Assembly (NCBI RefSeq): GCF_001039355.2
Contig: NW_019775536.1
Coordinates: 195,365 to 259,364, forward strand
Origin: Lingula anatina
Taxonomy: Eukaryota; Brachiopoda; Lingulata; Lingulida; Lingulidae
DNA length: 64,000 nt
Direction: 5' to 3'
Below are positions 24,001-35,960 of the stretch, piece after piece. The notes beneath the pieces were generated by a model. That model did no database searches. It saw nothing but the letters and a program-made list of their open reading frames with translations, and had not been told where the DNA came from. Within the stretch, counting starts at the first letter, position 1. Each line of letters begins with the position of its first letter. Position numbers and translations under genes: made by a program.

Positions 24001-25443
24001 ACACTAAGTTTAATTTGCTGTTTATTTCAGTTTGTTATATTTCTATCTAAAATGTGGGTCTGAGTTTGTACATTTTTGTTTTCAACAAATTAATTATTTT
24101 AAAAGTATATTTTCCATAATTTTATACAATGAGTATTTTCACTAAATCTATTTAGATTGACTTGAGTAAGATATCCATAAAATATTAGTAAGTTTTTGGC
24201 ATGGTGAACTTGATCTTGTGCTTTGTTTAATTTTTTTTTTTTCAGTTTCAGTTTTGACTACCCTTTTAGTACAGTATATACAGTAAATGTTAATGATTTT
24301 GCAATATTCCAGGCACCCCCATGAGTTTGGGACCATCCTTGGAAATAGAAAGTGGTCCTGGTTGTGCTATAGCATTTATACCTGAAATTCCTGGGTTGGA
24401 AGTGCATCATTTTCTCCTGCCATTTGGTAAAATATTTTAAGTGTTATTAATCATAAATCACTTAATTCAGTGAATAAACATAAGGTAGAGTCAAACTTAA
24501 TAACAATAAATCTTTGCCTTTTTAAAAAAATCAGTGGTAGATGTATATTAACATTATTGTCAATCTGATAATGTGTATTAACAGATTTGCCCTTTTTAGT
24601 CATTGGTATTCTTAAGTTTTAAATATATTTTTGTTTGTTCTAATATTAGATTATGATTCAGAAAATCTTCCCACAAAAGAAGACTATGAAAACATGACAG
24701 GAATCTCCAAAGATAAGCACATTAAGGCAATGATACTGCTGCAGGCATCTGAATATGATGTCCCCTTTGATGCTGCACATTGTTTTTGGAGCCTGAACAG
24801 AGACATTGCTATTGCTGGTGGCAAAGTTGACAACATCATTGCCCCTGATTTGGATAAAAAGAGGTATTGAAGAAAAAATATGTATATTATCCTTGGATCT
24901 GTCCAGATTTGAGAAACCATTTTAAAGTAGCCCATTGCTTCAAATTGATTGCATCATTTATATTCTGCTTTATTTAGATGTAGTTCCTTCTTAAATTGCT
25001 TTTTTTTGTTTTTGTTTTTCAGCGAAGATGAGGCATGTATCTTAGGTATTGCATTTAGCGGAGATAATGTTCAAGCAGCCAGTGTTATGGTAGAAAGCCA
25101 TATCAGAGATCCTAAGGAAGTAGAATGTCAAATAAAGAAACTGAAAGATTGCAACATTTCAGAAGAAAACAGTTTTGCATTCATGTTTGCTTGCCTCGGC
25201 CGAGGATATTATTTTTATCGTAAATCAAATGTGGAGGCTGATATATTCCGAAAGCTTTTTCCTAGAACTCCATTATTTGGCTTCTTTGGAAACGGAGAAA
25301 CAGGCTACAACTTTTTGCCAGATTATAGCAAAACAGATCCATATGTGGAAACAAAAAACAAGAACTATACTTTTGGAAGTTTTGATCATGGTTATACTAC
25401 CATATTTTGTTTGATATCTGTCAACCCCACTTTGCCTGTCTAG
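21075..25443 (+). CDS. FBXO22: FBXO22-like F-box and FIST-domain protein
   Basis: Substrate-recognition subunit of an SCF (SKP1-CUL1) ubiquitin ligase. Exons 21075-21205, 23183-23357, 23607-23829, 24313-24426, 24650-24863 and 25023-25443 (TAG) splice in frame to 425 aa, close to the roughly 403 aa of the human protein. The F-box is at residues about 25-60 (EIIEHVLQFLPGASLEVCKR, then VCRNWKEIADRIL). The FIST region includes AIAGGKVDN, GIAFSGDNVQAASV and the strongest match FMFACLGRGYYFYRKSNVEA, then LFGFFGNGETGYN. I chose the ATG at 21075 because it leaves a short N-terminus as in the family; an in-frame open stretch extends upstream without a better ATG. Three AT-rich introns contain no recognised element. 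Confidence 0.9.
21484..21703. mobile_element. Palindromic MITE family A, copy 1
   Basis: Contains GATCGATCTA motifs near both ends, TCCCTGGGAGTTCACACTAAAT on the left and the inverse-like AATCTAGTGAGACTCCCCGC on the right, with CCATTTCCAGAG and CTCTGGGAATACAG as outer arms. It matches 43211-43461 and 57490-57748 and lies in FBXO22 intron 1. Confidence 0.8.
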
Positions 25444-27166
25444 GCTACTCTACTTTATGTTTATAAATACAAATGTGAAAGATAGTCATCATATTTGTTT
25501 CACTTTGATATACAGAGGCTATTGATAGATTGTCCCTATTATTGGGATCATTGAGTTGACTCAGATGAAAAGATGTTGTACTTGTTATATCACTCTATTA
25601 AATAGTATTTAATTCTGGATAATATTGCAGTCACTGCCAGCATAGTGCTGCCAGCAAATGTTTCCTACATTGATAGGGCAGAGTTTGTCAGTTTGACAGT
25701 GATGGGAGTTAATTTCAAAATAGATGAAATATAGGTTCCAATCATGCACTGATCAGACTCAGAATATTGATCCATATTTAACAAATGTGCAAACGCTCTA
25801 TTTTGTGGGGCAAAACGTATTTAAGTCACATTTTTTGGAGTGCAAGTGAATCAGCTCTTTTTATTGTTGTCTGTGACAACCCTGGGGAAGTAATATGTAG
25901 TTTTAAGCTGCCGTATATTACATTTATGTATATAATGGTGTGTTTATGTATTATTATGAACAGATTGTATGAGATGTTTTAACTAGTCTGGGATGAGCTC
26001 ATGTATGCAGAAAAGTAATGAAAGACATTAATTTTACTGTTGTAGGTCATGTACAGGCACAGAAAACAAAATCAGCTAAAATTTGCAACATTGACTCAAT
26101 TTTGGTGTTTTTAGAGACTTAGGATTGTGACAAAGAGCAACAAGTTTACAACTAAATAAGAAAGGGACATTGAGGCTTTAATAAACTTGGATTGATGTGC
26201 ATCATCACTTTAAATAGAAATTCCCCTTTTTTGCTGAAAATGTGGTTCACATTTTTCAGAAGATACTTTAATTCACTGAAGATCATAGAATTATTTTTGT
26301 ATTGTTATGTACAAGAGCAAAGTGTATGCAATTTTCTGTAAATCTACATGTACATGTACAAAAGTTGGATTTGGATAAGAATCGACTCAGATGAAAATGC
26401 TGAAATAAATTATAAAATCTTTTGAAATTATGCGTCATAGAAAGCATCTCACAGTAATGTGTTCTAACATAAGTTTGGTAGGTGTCCTGTGCCCATTACG
26501 TTGATACAAAAGTGAGAAATATAAACAGAAAAAATAATCGTGTCGACCAAAGAAATGACAAAAAATCTTGACCTGATTTTTTAAAAAGCGGTTTATTACC
26601 TGCTTGGTCAGTGTATTACCCGTCGTTTCACAGATTGTATTTCACATTGGCCTCCAACTGTTCGCCTGAATATTTCAAGAGACATTCCCCAGAAGCAAAA
26701 ATCGACTTATTGTGAAACATAGCTTCACCTGAGAACACAATTAATTGAGATTCGTGCGATATTGCAAACTGTTCATCCTGAGGTGCAATTAAGCGCTTTA
26801 AATATGAAGTAATGTATTTTTATTTGAAATTAAAATCGTGTCTTACTGCACGTATATATTTACAAGCATAAGAAACGTGCTATTAAATTTTCACGTAGTT
26901 TGTTTAAGGGGTTGTTTTTGGTCCAGACTCGCACTAAAGAGATACATGTAGTATCAGTAAGATGACATCTACATGTACTTACCCAACCTTTACTGGGAAA
27001 GTGCGCGCTCACGACTAAATTAACCCATTTACAAACTTAAGAATGGAAATTGATTATTCGATTGATTTACTTATTTTTCTTCGGTACCAAACCGTGGCAT
27101 AAATACTTAATAGACGACCTTTGGGGCTGTATATACGACTCTCTTACGTACAGTGTACATTTCAAA
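25444..27166. other. Intergenic region between two convergent genes
   Basis: Holds the presumed 3' UTRs of the FBXO22-like gene (AATAAA-like signals near 26402) and of the minus-strand gene ending at 27167. I see no further gene or element. Confidence 0.5.
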
Positions 27167-29482
27167 TCATTCTTGTTCCAAAGGAGCGTCATATCTACTG
27201 CTTAATCTTGTGTATCGACCACGGGAACTGGAGCACGGTGTCATTTTACTGACGGTCACCATTGTCATTAGATCATCTGCCACTTTGTCTGCATCCTCGG
27301 AATCCTGGTACTGATGGAGTTGCCGTTCCTGTGTGCGAGGGGGTCTGAACCCTTTCAAACTTTGTGTCGTTTTTGGCGGTCTGGTCCCTGCGTAAGTCTT
27401 GAGGTTATATCCCAAATCTATGGCAGACGATCCCGTTAGTTCTTTAAAGAGATCTAGCGTCGGAAAGATAATACTTTCGCTCTCTATTGACCTTGCAAGT
27501 TTATCACTTTCTAAGGATTTGGAAAGTTTTTCACTTTCAATTGAAGTGGGTAATTTTTCAAAGTGAGGTTCCAATTTGAGTAGTTCATCTTCTTTTTGTG
27601 GTTCAGAATTCTTCAAAAAATTGTCATTTTTCTCTTTCGTTGCTGCTGCTACAGCGTCTATTTCCTTATTTTCATCTTCGATTTCAATCTTATGAGAAGG
27701 CTGATTGTGTTCCTCGACAGTGTTGTCCGTGCGTCCCTCTGTGATAAAACTTGGATCGCCTTGTGGCAGATCCTCATTACTAGTGTAAACCAGCTGTGGC
27801 TTTGGCTTTGATGGCTTATTATTTATGATGGGCATGGTTTGGTTCCGGAATAAATATCCAGTGAGGTATGGTTCCTTTGGTCCTTTTGGGTAGAGAGATT
27901 TTTGAAAAGTAATTTGCTGATATCTTATTTTGCTCTGTTTTTTCTTCATTTTGGGAAGGCGACTGAATCCTTCAGACAACTTCGATTTATATAACAACCC
28001 CTGAATCAGAAAAAGAAATTAAAAGTAAGTACAAATTATATTTAGTCAGTGTACTCAAAAGTGAAAATAAGGTTTTCTTTCAACAGCGTTTCACGTATAC
28101 GTAACCTCCTCCCCTCTTCCTCAGCCACCCCCACAAATAAAAGCTCGACCAATGCTGGATTAAAAGAAAAAAGCTTAATAAATGCCTGATAATGAAAAAG
28201 ATCATTAGTTCGAAGTTTTGATCTTTCTGTCAGCAAAATTTCTAAAGTAATAGGGGCCTATACCTTTATTCGTTCACTGTACTCTTGTACGAATGAATGT
28301 GCAGGGGTACTCATCATGCGAGTTACAAAGATTTCTAATGCATAACAACTTAATTTTTGTTAAACTAAAGATAAAACAATTTGAGTTTTACTATAGAAGA
28401 TGTGTTTGTATTGATTTTTATTTGTTCTGGTTTGTAATATATACCCGTTTGAAATATACAAAAGCTTAAGTATAAGATCAGGTTAAAGCTCACCGATGCC
28501 CTATAAAAACTCTTGTTTTCAAATATTTAAACATTATAATCCAAAAGAGAAGCCAAAAGGAAATATCGATTACGATATCTAATCCCTCAAATGGGAATTA
28601 GACGCCAAAAAATAAAAAGACAGAAAATTCCACCTTTTCCTCCTTTTCAATATTTGGTAGCTGGCTATGTTTGTTCTGTAGCTTAATGTGCAGGGGAATG
28701 CTTGGTTTCAGTTTAGGTAAATACAGTGGATCTCCTCCGTTGATACCATGTGGTTCATAGATCTTCCACGTAAAAAGCTTCGTCTTGTGGTGCTATTAGA
28801 AATGAAAGGAATTTAGGTATTAATAGTTTCTTTTGTGTTAATAATTAAAGAGAAAACTGAACAATGTCGAAAAATAAATTTAATTTTTGAACCCTCTGTC
28901 CACTGATGGTTCAGAGGGTTGAATAGCAGACATTTTAACTAGGTATTTTCTGTTTTGCTGAGCATGAGCCCATATCGGCATATCGGTAGTAGTTCAGTTG
29001 TATACGAAAGTCTTTCGTGTCATTAAAATTTTCATAAAATAAATGCCATTTTTCACAAATAAAGTGTTGATATTGAACGCAGTTCTAAAAGAAATCTGAA
29101 AGACATTAGGCTTTTAGGTATATTAAAAATAAAGTTGACCAAAGAGCTGCATTGATTATTTTGCATAGCTCACAGAGTTTGTAAAAGTAGTTTAAATTCG
29201 AAGATTGAAAGTTAAAGTACTGATGATTCATCGAAAAAATTTCATTAAAACGAACGTTGCTATATAACAAACATATGCATCTGGAATATAAATATAATAT
29301 CAATCAAGTCGTTATATTTATATGCATCTGGAATATAAATATAACGACTTGATTGAATCCTAGAAACATACCGCCACTTTCCTGGGGTTTCCTATCATCG
29401 TGCCGTCCTGTACTGTCACCTGCGGTAGGACCAGAGACACCCGCATTGTAGATTTGTTCACGTCCGAATACAAGTTCCTCAT
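27167..29482 (-). CDS. Unrecognised protein gene with an apparent one-base frameshift
   Basis: Three minus-strand exons with good splice sites: 29372-29482 (ATG at 29482, MRNLYSDVNKSTMRVSLVLP), 28634-28793 (KTKLFTWKIYEPHGI, then GGDPLYLPKLKPSIPLHI) and 27167-28000 (stop at the left end). I do not recognise the family. The long last exon is charged and low-complexity, with a repeated pattern S(I/L)ES(E/D)KL near the middle and a basic C-terminus (SSSRGRYTRLSSRYDAPLEQE). Exon 1 ends in phase 0 and exon 3 starts in phase 0, but exon 2 is 160 bases long. One extra T in the TTT at 28740-28742 shifts the frame in the middle of an otherwise natural reading. If that base is real, translation would stop soon after, and an internal ATG at 28759 would be the only in-frame start for the remainder. 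Sequencing error is the simplest explanation. Confidence 0.6.
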
Positions 29483-29489
29483 ATTGCAT

Positions 29490-31482
29490 TAAAAACTCAC
29501 TTTTCTGCTTCTACATGTTTGGAATCGTCCGTTTAAGTCCTTACAAACCTTTTGAAGAGATACAAAATGAACAGCTTTTCCGCACAATTTTAGGTTGCTA
29601 TGGAAAAATCTATACCGATGTATTCCCAAGGGGGAACGCTGGCGGAAAGCTTAGGCCTGCTCCATGTTAATGGTTTCCGTCTTCAATGGCAACAAGTTTA
29701 CCTAGCGGTTACCTGATACTTCCTTTGTGCGGAGATTTTGTGGTCAAAACCTCAGTTTTTGCCGTCAATACAAATCCTTAGTCGTCCCAAGTAGTCTTTC
29801 AGTAGACCAGTACAAATCGTACGTCAAATGACTACTCTGCGCTGTTTTTTAAGGTGTAAATTGTTTGTAATTATGGTTTGCCCCCTGCAGCCAGAAAAAT
29901 CTCTGGGTTATCACGATTTTTTCAAAGCATTCTACTTCTGAGTGTTCTAAGTCAAGACCGCTGTTTTGTAAGCCCTACAAGGAGACTCTAAATGGCAATG
30001 CAACTCACAAATGCCGCAGTTAGAATACAAAAGCAACTGGTCCCCTACGCGACCTTAACAAATTGAGGCATAAAGACCCACCATTCACCGTTTGTTGTGT
30101 TGTTGGGCTTACGAAAACTTTTGAAAATCACCGAGCTATGCAGAAGGCATCATAAAGGAACCCATTTATCTGAAGAAAATCTACGACAATGAAAACGAAG
30201 GGATCGTAAAACTCTATTCCAACTCAAAATATTAGTAAACAAGTAACACAATACGGTCTCTCAGCCGAGAGATTTGAATGTGTATTGTTGGTCTATTATG
30301 CACCAGTTTGTGCGGAAAATGGAAAGCGCAGGTTAAAGAGCCATTCCCTAATGCACTTCATTTATATAGTAATATGAACCAAACTATTCAATACAAATTC
30401 GTGCAATATTTATACTTTTAATTGCATAACCTAGTCTACTGGCCCCACCAAGTGTTTGTTTGAAATTTTATTTCTGGACACTGACCCCCGACTCCCCAAG
30501 TTATAGAGCAAATAACAGTTAACACGACGCTTACATCAGCCAACCCCTCTTTTTTTTTTTTTTTGCGTTTACATGCTCAGACATAGTTGTTAATAAGGAA
30601 TTCAATACTTATATGGGGAAGTTTTTATTTTGGATCACTAACATTTTTAATCGCCGCATTGCACACAATGACTTTTTAGAGCCTCCCCCACACCGTTAAA
30701 ACGTAATTAGAAACCCCTGCTTTAACTGAGATGTGCATGACGTTTCTAGATCGAAACTAGTTTCGCATATTTAATAAAGTTTTAAAAATAAAAGCCCCGG
30801 TAACTAGAGACCACACCTTAAAAAGTGCAACCGTTCAAGGCGACAGACGGCAGTGGATTTCGTTCGCGCAAGACGATATTAAAAAAAAGATACTAAAAAC
30901 TTTCACTGGCGTTTTGGTCGAAAGGAAACAGTAGACAGCAAATTGTGATAAAAGTTGCGATAAAGGTCTGATAAATATTTGGGCCAATACTGCATTATCA
31001 CAATTTTTAATCTTCGTGACAACTTTCCCAGCATTTGTAAAGCCAACCGGGCACCGAAATTATACTTCACGAACGATTATACAGAGCACTGAATGCAGGT
31101 GAAGACTGTCATTAAAAAATACGAAAGCACAATCAAAAATCTGCTTCATGGAGTATTTGTGCCACTTATTCTCGATTTCTCTCCGACCAGGGGTAGAGTA
31201 TCAATTTTTCTTATCAACCACATTATTTCTGTAATAAAAGGGCTTTAAAATATTATTTGCATAAATGCACTGGTTCAATTACAGTCAATAGTATGTTCTT
31301 ATTCTGAAGTTCAAATACAAAGAAATAAAGAAAACATATAAGAATAAATATTATAAATTAAACACGTAAGACTAGATACGGTCTGAAATATGAGCAAATA
31401 AAAATTCACAATTTCCAATCAACTGCTCATTAACGTGTTTACTAGAAATACCACAACAATTGTCAATTCAATGAAGTAAATG
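29490..31482. other. Intergenic region, no gene seen
   Basis: AT-rich sequence with short unsupported open frames only, plus a poly-T run at 30549-30564. It includes the 5' flank of the unrecognised gene and the 3' UTR side of TICRR. Confidence 0.5.
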
Positions 31483-34400
31483 TCAGTTATTGGCACTTTT
31501 CATGTTCAAAGTCCTACGCGATCTGGGTCTTTGCTCACTCTCCCCGACCTTGTTGACTTCCAGTTTTGCACCTACATTAGAAGTATTAATTATGGGGGAA
31601 TTCATCAAACCCAACAGGCCTATTGCTGACACTGGCGAATATTTAGGAGAAGACTGCTTTTCTGATCCCTGGGGACTCGCTGTTTGTAAATCGGCAACAT
31701 CACTGACCGACTTTCCTTTGCTTGACTGAATGTAGGGTTTACTTATGCTATTCTCCACATTACTGTTCAACTCATCGCAGTGATGGGAACTACCACTGAC
31801 AATGTGACAAACGTCACTACTAAATGATCTCAAGCGCCCTTTCCTCAAGCTGTAAATTCGCTGATGCACTGGTGATCCAACAGCCTCAACTCCATCAAGG
31901 AGTAAATCAGAATTTGTAGTGTTTTGCACCATCACCGCCCTTTTATGACTACTATAGGAAAAGGTCGAATTTGTCTCATTTTCATTAAGAAATTCATCTC
32001 CACTTTCCATTGAAATGCTGTCAGAACTGTCCTCTGTATCAAAATGGGAAGATTGAGTGTTAGTGCGCAGCCTTTTGGACGTTCTCATCTCATTTGGAGA
32101 TGTCCATGTACGTTTTCTACTAAGCACCTTATTTTCTTTCAATGAGTCATCCGAGGAGACATCCCTGCATATGTCACCAGCTAGAACTGGTGGACTACGC
32201 TTTGTTTGGTGGGGTTCAACTACAGTATCCTTAACATGTCCTCTACTCACTCTCTCTGGCAACCATCCTTGTGTGTTAAAGCTTTCCTTAGATGACTGGC
32301 TGTCAAATGACCTGCTATGATGTTTTAGGACCCGCCTTTTCTCAGCAAACTCCTTATTTGATAAAAGTGAGTCTTCTTCAGCCTCCTGTATATCTTTTCT
32401 GCATACTTCTTTTTCAATTGTAGTTCCTTCTGAAATTTCATTACTTGACTTAAGGACCTGTTTTGCAACATTTATATTATACTGAATTGCAGACTCTGGA
32501 TCAAATAAGCTGTACCCCTGGTCTTCAGCAGCTTTGAAATGGATGACACTTTCATCATCACTCATTTTCCCTTCCTGTGCAGCCTTTCTGGTTTTCCTAT
32601 GACTGGGGCTGAGAAATACCATGTAGTCATGAAAAGAAAGAGAACTGTTTTCATTTTGATTTTGAGACAGCATAGAATTGTCCTTGCATCCCTTCTCTGC
32701 AGTTTCTGAATCATCATCTTTTGCAATAACATTACCCTCGCCATAGTTGCCCAAGTTGGCATGTGATGGTGAAGGGCCATTACTGATCGACCTTCTACTT
32801 TTTTGCCTTTTGCTTCCTGTCTCCTTTGCTTGGCAAGGCTGAGTATTAAATATACTCGAAGCAGCTTTAGTTTTCACAGCTGCTGGTGAATGCAATCCAT
32901 GCCTAGACTTCCTCCTGTGCCATTTGTCAAATGTATCTGGGGTTGTTTGCACTCTGATGGGTGGAGGGGTGAAGGGGCTGGCAGACGACAGTAAAGTCTC
33001 TTGAGGAGGAGTGTGCTGAAGAAAGGTTTTGATTGACAGTTGACCTTTCATAGGAGTGGTATCATTTTCACTCTCCACGCCTGAAGAACTGTCCAACTTT
33101 TTCCTTGATTTTGTAGAATTTGAGGCAGCCCGCCTTTCTGATTGTTTTCGATGCACTTTTGATGTTTTGCTTTGGTTTGTGGTGTCAAGTTCTGTTAACT
33201 GTTCACTGTCTGTTGCACATTGCCTTTCCACTTTTAATTTAGCAGGCTTTACTGCCTCTGTTAAAGCATTACTTTCCTTGTTGTGAATGTCTGATAACCC
33301 CTCATCTGTCTGACACCTAGATGCACCATTTTTGTCACCAAGTTCATCATATTGTCCCACTTCTGTCCTTGATCTGGTATTCTTGCTTGGTGTATCAGCA
33401 AATGAAGATTGCTCTAAACTGATACCACTACCAGCCTTCTGGGGTGTTGTGCTCACCCATGTCAGCCGCTCAAATTCAGTTTGTTTAGCTGGGGAAACAA
33501 AATCTGGGTTGGTTAGTTTACTAGGTGTTTCAGATATACAAACATTGGATACTTTCGTAGAACAAGAAACAGGTGTCTCTTGGTAAGTTTTCACTGGAGT
33601 GGTTGCCAGTTTATTGAAGACTGCTCTCTTTACAGAACTTGGAGTGCCTGTTTTCTTGGGTGTTTTTCTTGGAGTTAGACTGGTGTGGCAAGAGGTTTCT
33701 TCCTGGGTTGAACTTCTAGGTGTTGGAGTCTTTGTCCTTGTTGGGGTTCTAACTGGAGAAAGAAACAGTGCTTTCTTGGTTGCTCTCCTCGGAGTGACAG
33801 CAGTGGTACTATTTGTAACCTGTGTGCAGTTTCCAGTTTTGTCTGGGGTACTTTTCTTTAGATCCTGAGATTCTCCAGCATTTTCAATCTTCTTTTCACT
33901 ACTTTTCCTTATTTGAGAAAGCAAGAAATCACCCCTCTTCCTCACTGGTGTCTTTAATTTTAGTTTCATTTCTGGATGAAGAGGAATCACAGGCTGATGA
34001 CCTGCAATTCTTTTTGCTAGTTCTCTGTGCTTTTGTAAAGTTCTGGATGCCTCGGAATAGAAAGACCCTCTCCTGGCCAAGATAGACTTCCCCTGGACTT
34101 TACATTTCACTTTCTGACTGCCATTCAGCAGTGAACTTGCATTTAAATCTGCACCTGTAATAAAATCAGATAATAACTATCATTACTGTTTAATACATTA
34201 AACAAAAATGATAAAAAGTTAATCATGAAGAACATCAGTCACCTGAAGCTTGCCAGGATGATGGTGGTGAAAACCTCAGTATTAAAAATGAAACTTTCAT
34301 TCTTGTGATTTCACTCACAGGGGCTGTCCAAACATACATACCTATTGACTTGTACACAATGGTTTCTAAATATAAGGTAAAATCTGAAGTTCCTGAACTA

Positions 34401-35251
34401 CTTATGAACATATATATATACACAGCTTCCAATATCATCTTAATTAAAAGGGTACGACTTACTTTTTACAAGGAGATCTTTCTCTGGAGATTCTTCAACT
34501 ACAACCACATCTTGTAGTGTCTCTGATTGTTGTCTTTCTTGTTTACGTAATGCCATGGCAACCTGCTTGTGTCTGGGGGTTTCACTGACCATCTTGGTCT
34601 TCAGGATGTGGTGCTCTATAATAAAGCCAAATTAGGATAACAATGACATCAATTAATGAGTGGGCTTTGGAACATATTACAGTTAAAATGATGTAATGAT
34701 AAATAAACAGTACACATTATGCTTGATAGGCATAATGATGATTTTTCATTATTGCTGAAATGTAAAATAAGTAGACTTAAAAGGTGAACATGTGAGTTTT
34801 TATAATCTAAGTATTGTTGCCATATAGTTTCATTACCACAGTATACTTTTTCATAACATGACAACATCACAGTCCTTAAACAACACATTTGTACTGAATA
34901 AGGATTACAATAGCCATTTGCTCAGACATAATGCCCTACAGTTGTTTCCCACCCTACCTTTGACTATATGTCCACTGCAGTGTCTTGATCTTGCTTTCCT
35001 GGAGTGTCTAGCATGTCTGGGACTGACCTTCTTAGGCGTGTTCATCTTATTAGGGGTTTTCCTGGGAGTTTTTACAGGCGTTTGTTTCCTAGGAGTGGAA
35101 TGTTTCTTAGGGGTATGAGATGCATTGGTGGGAATCGCTGCCATGGTGTGGCGCCTCTCCAAACGATTAGTCTTAGCCTTGAAAGTTTGACCCGCAACAT
35201 CTTCACCCAGAAACAGATTTCTTTTTACTTTTGTCACCTCCATTTGGGGCC
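31483..35251 (-). CDS. TICRR: Treslin/TICRR, C-terminal region (three 3' exons)
   Basis: TopBP1-interacting factor needed for CDK-controlled replication origin firing. Minus-strand exons 34958-35251, 34463-34615 and 31483-34154 (stop at 31483) splice in frame to about 1,038 aa. Marks of the family: VTKVKRNLFLGE, KTKMVSETPRHKQVAMALRK, DVVVVEESPEKD, RRGSFYSEASRTLQKHRE, and near the end SPVSAIGLLGLMNSPI. The first two exons and the start of the large exon hold many TP/SP sites (TPRKQTPVKTPRKTPNK, LSPVRTPTRTKTPTPRSS), consistent with CDK regulation. The N-terminal half, with the Sld3-like domain, lies upstream of 35251 and is not found before the gap at 39546. A DIRS-order element occupies that side, about 200 bp from the exon, in the same orientation. 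Identity rests on motif recognition without alignment. Confidence 0.78.
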
Positions 35252-35499
35252 CTAAAATTCAATTGTGGATTCCAAAGTTAACCTTGTGTTTGTCAAAATC
35301 AAAAACAAAAATTATGGTTAGGACTTAAACTAATAGTGATGATTTTAAAACCAGAACCACTATCGGGCTTAAAAGTTTATTAAACTACATAAAAGTTTAC
35401 ATAAAATTACATAACTACAGTAAACGTTAACTACTTCAACACAGTACATCAACCCGTATGTTAATGAGTTGCAACCCTGTCTGAGACCTGGCCGTAATA

Positions 35500-35960
35500 T
35501 TGCTAACTCTGAGCATTCCAAAGAAAGCGATCAGACAAGCTGCCCACGTCTGTGCTTGTTCTAAATCGTTCAGGTTGAGGAATGATCGTAGGCTTAAAAG
35601 CTGTGGTGGTAGGATGGGTGCTTTCTGAGAGCCCGGATCCCCTTTGTGTCTCTTTATACCACCTAGAGTCGTCTTCAGCTCCCAGGAACACAGAGGGTTA
35701 GGAAGTCCGAAATCCGTGTGGATGATCCGGACGATGTTTAGGTACTGCCGAAGAGATGAGAATGCGCACGATCATGCCCGGTAAGCAGCGTATCTGCAGA
35801 TGTTGGCGGGGGATATAGGAATTGGTTTACAGTTAATTTCCTCACAGAACTTGATATAAGCTCTTAGATGTGATCTATAAGTTGATTTAGTAGAGGCCGA
35901 GAAAAGTTGAGCTCTCCAGAAGTTCACTTCATTATCTAGTTGTTGTCTCAGTCTATCGGA
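35500..35960 (-). pseudogene. Truncated tyrosine recombinase of the DIRS-order element
   Basis: Recognisable by FWRAQLFSASTKSTYRSHLR at its start, then SSLRQYLNIVRIIHTDFGLP and FFGMLRVSN, the SAM-like N-terminal domain and first Arg box of YR-retrotransposon recombinases. An in-frame TGA lies at 35772-35774, and the C-terminal catalytic part is missing. Its frame differs from that of the RT/RNase H ORF, which ends at 35953, as in DIRS elements with overlapping ORFs. Confidence 0.8.

Noticed and set aside
29304-29489. Frame starting MQYEELVFG as the N-terminus of the unrecognised gene
   Set aside because: Its phase does not lead into exon 2 without a stop; the frame starting at 29482 fits.
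31490-34085. Plus-strand ORFs rich in Leu/Gly/Val over TICRR
   Set aside because: Shadows of the long minus-strand exon.
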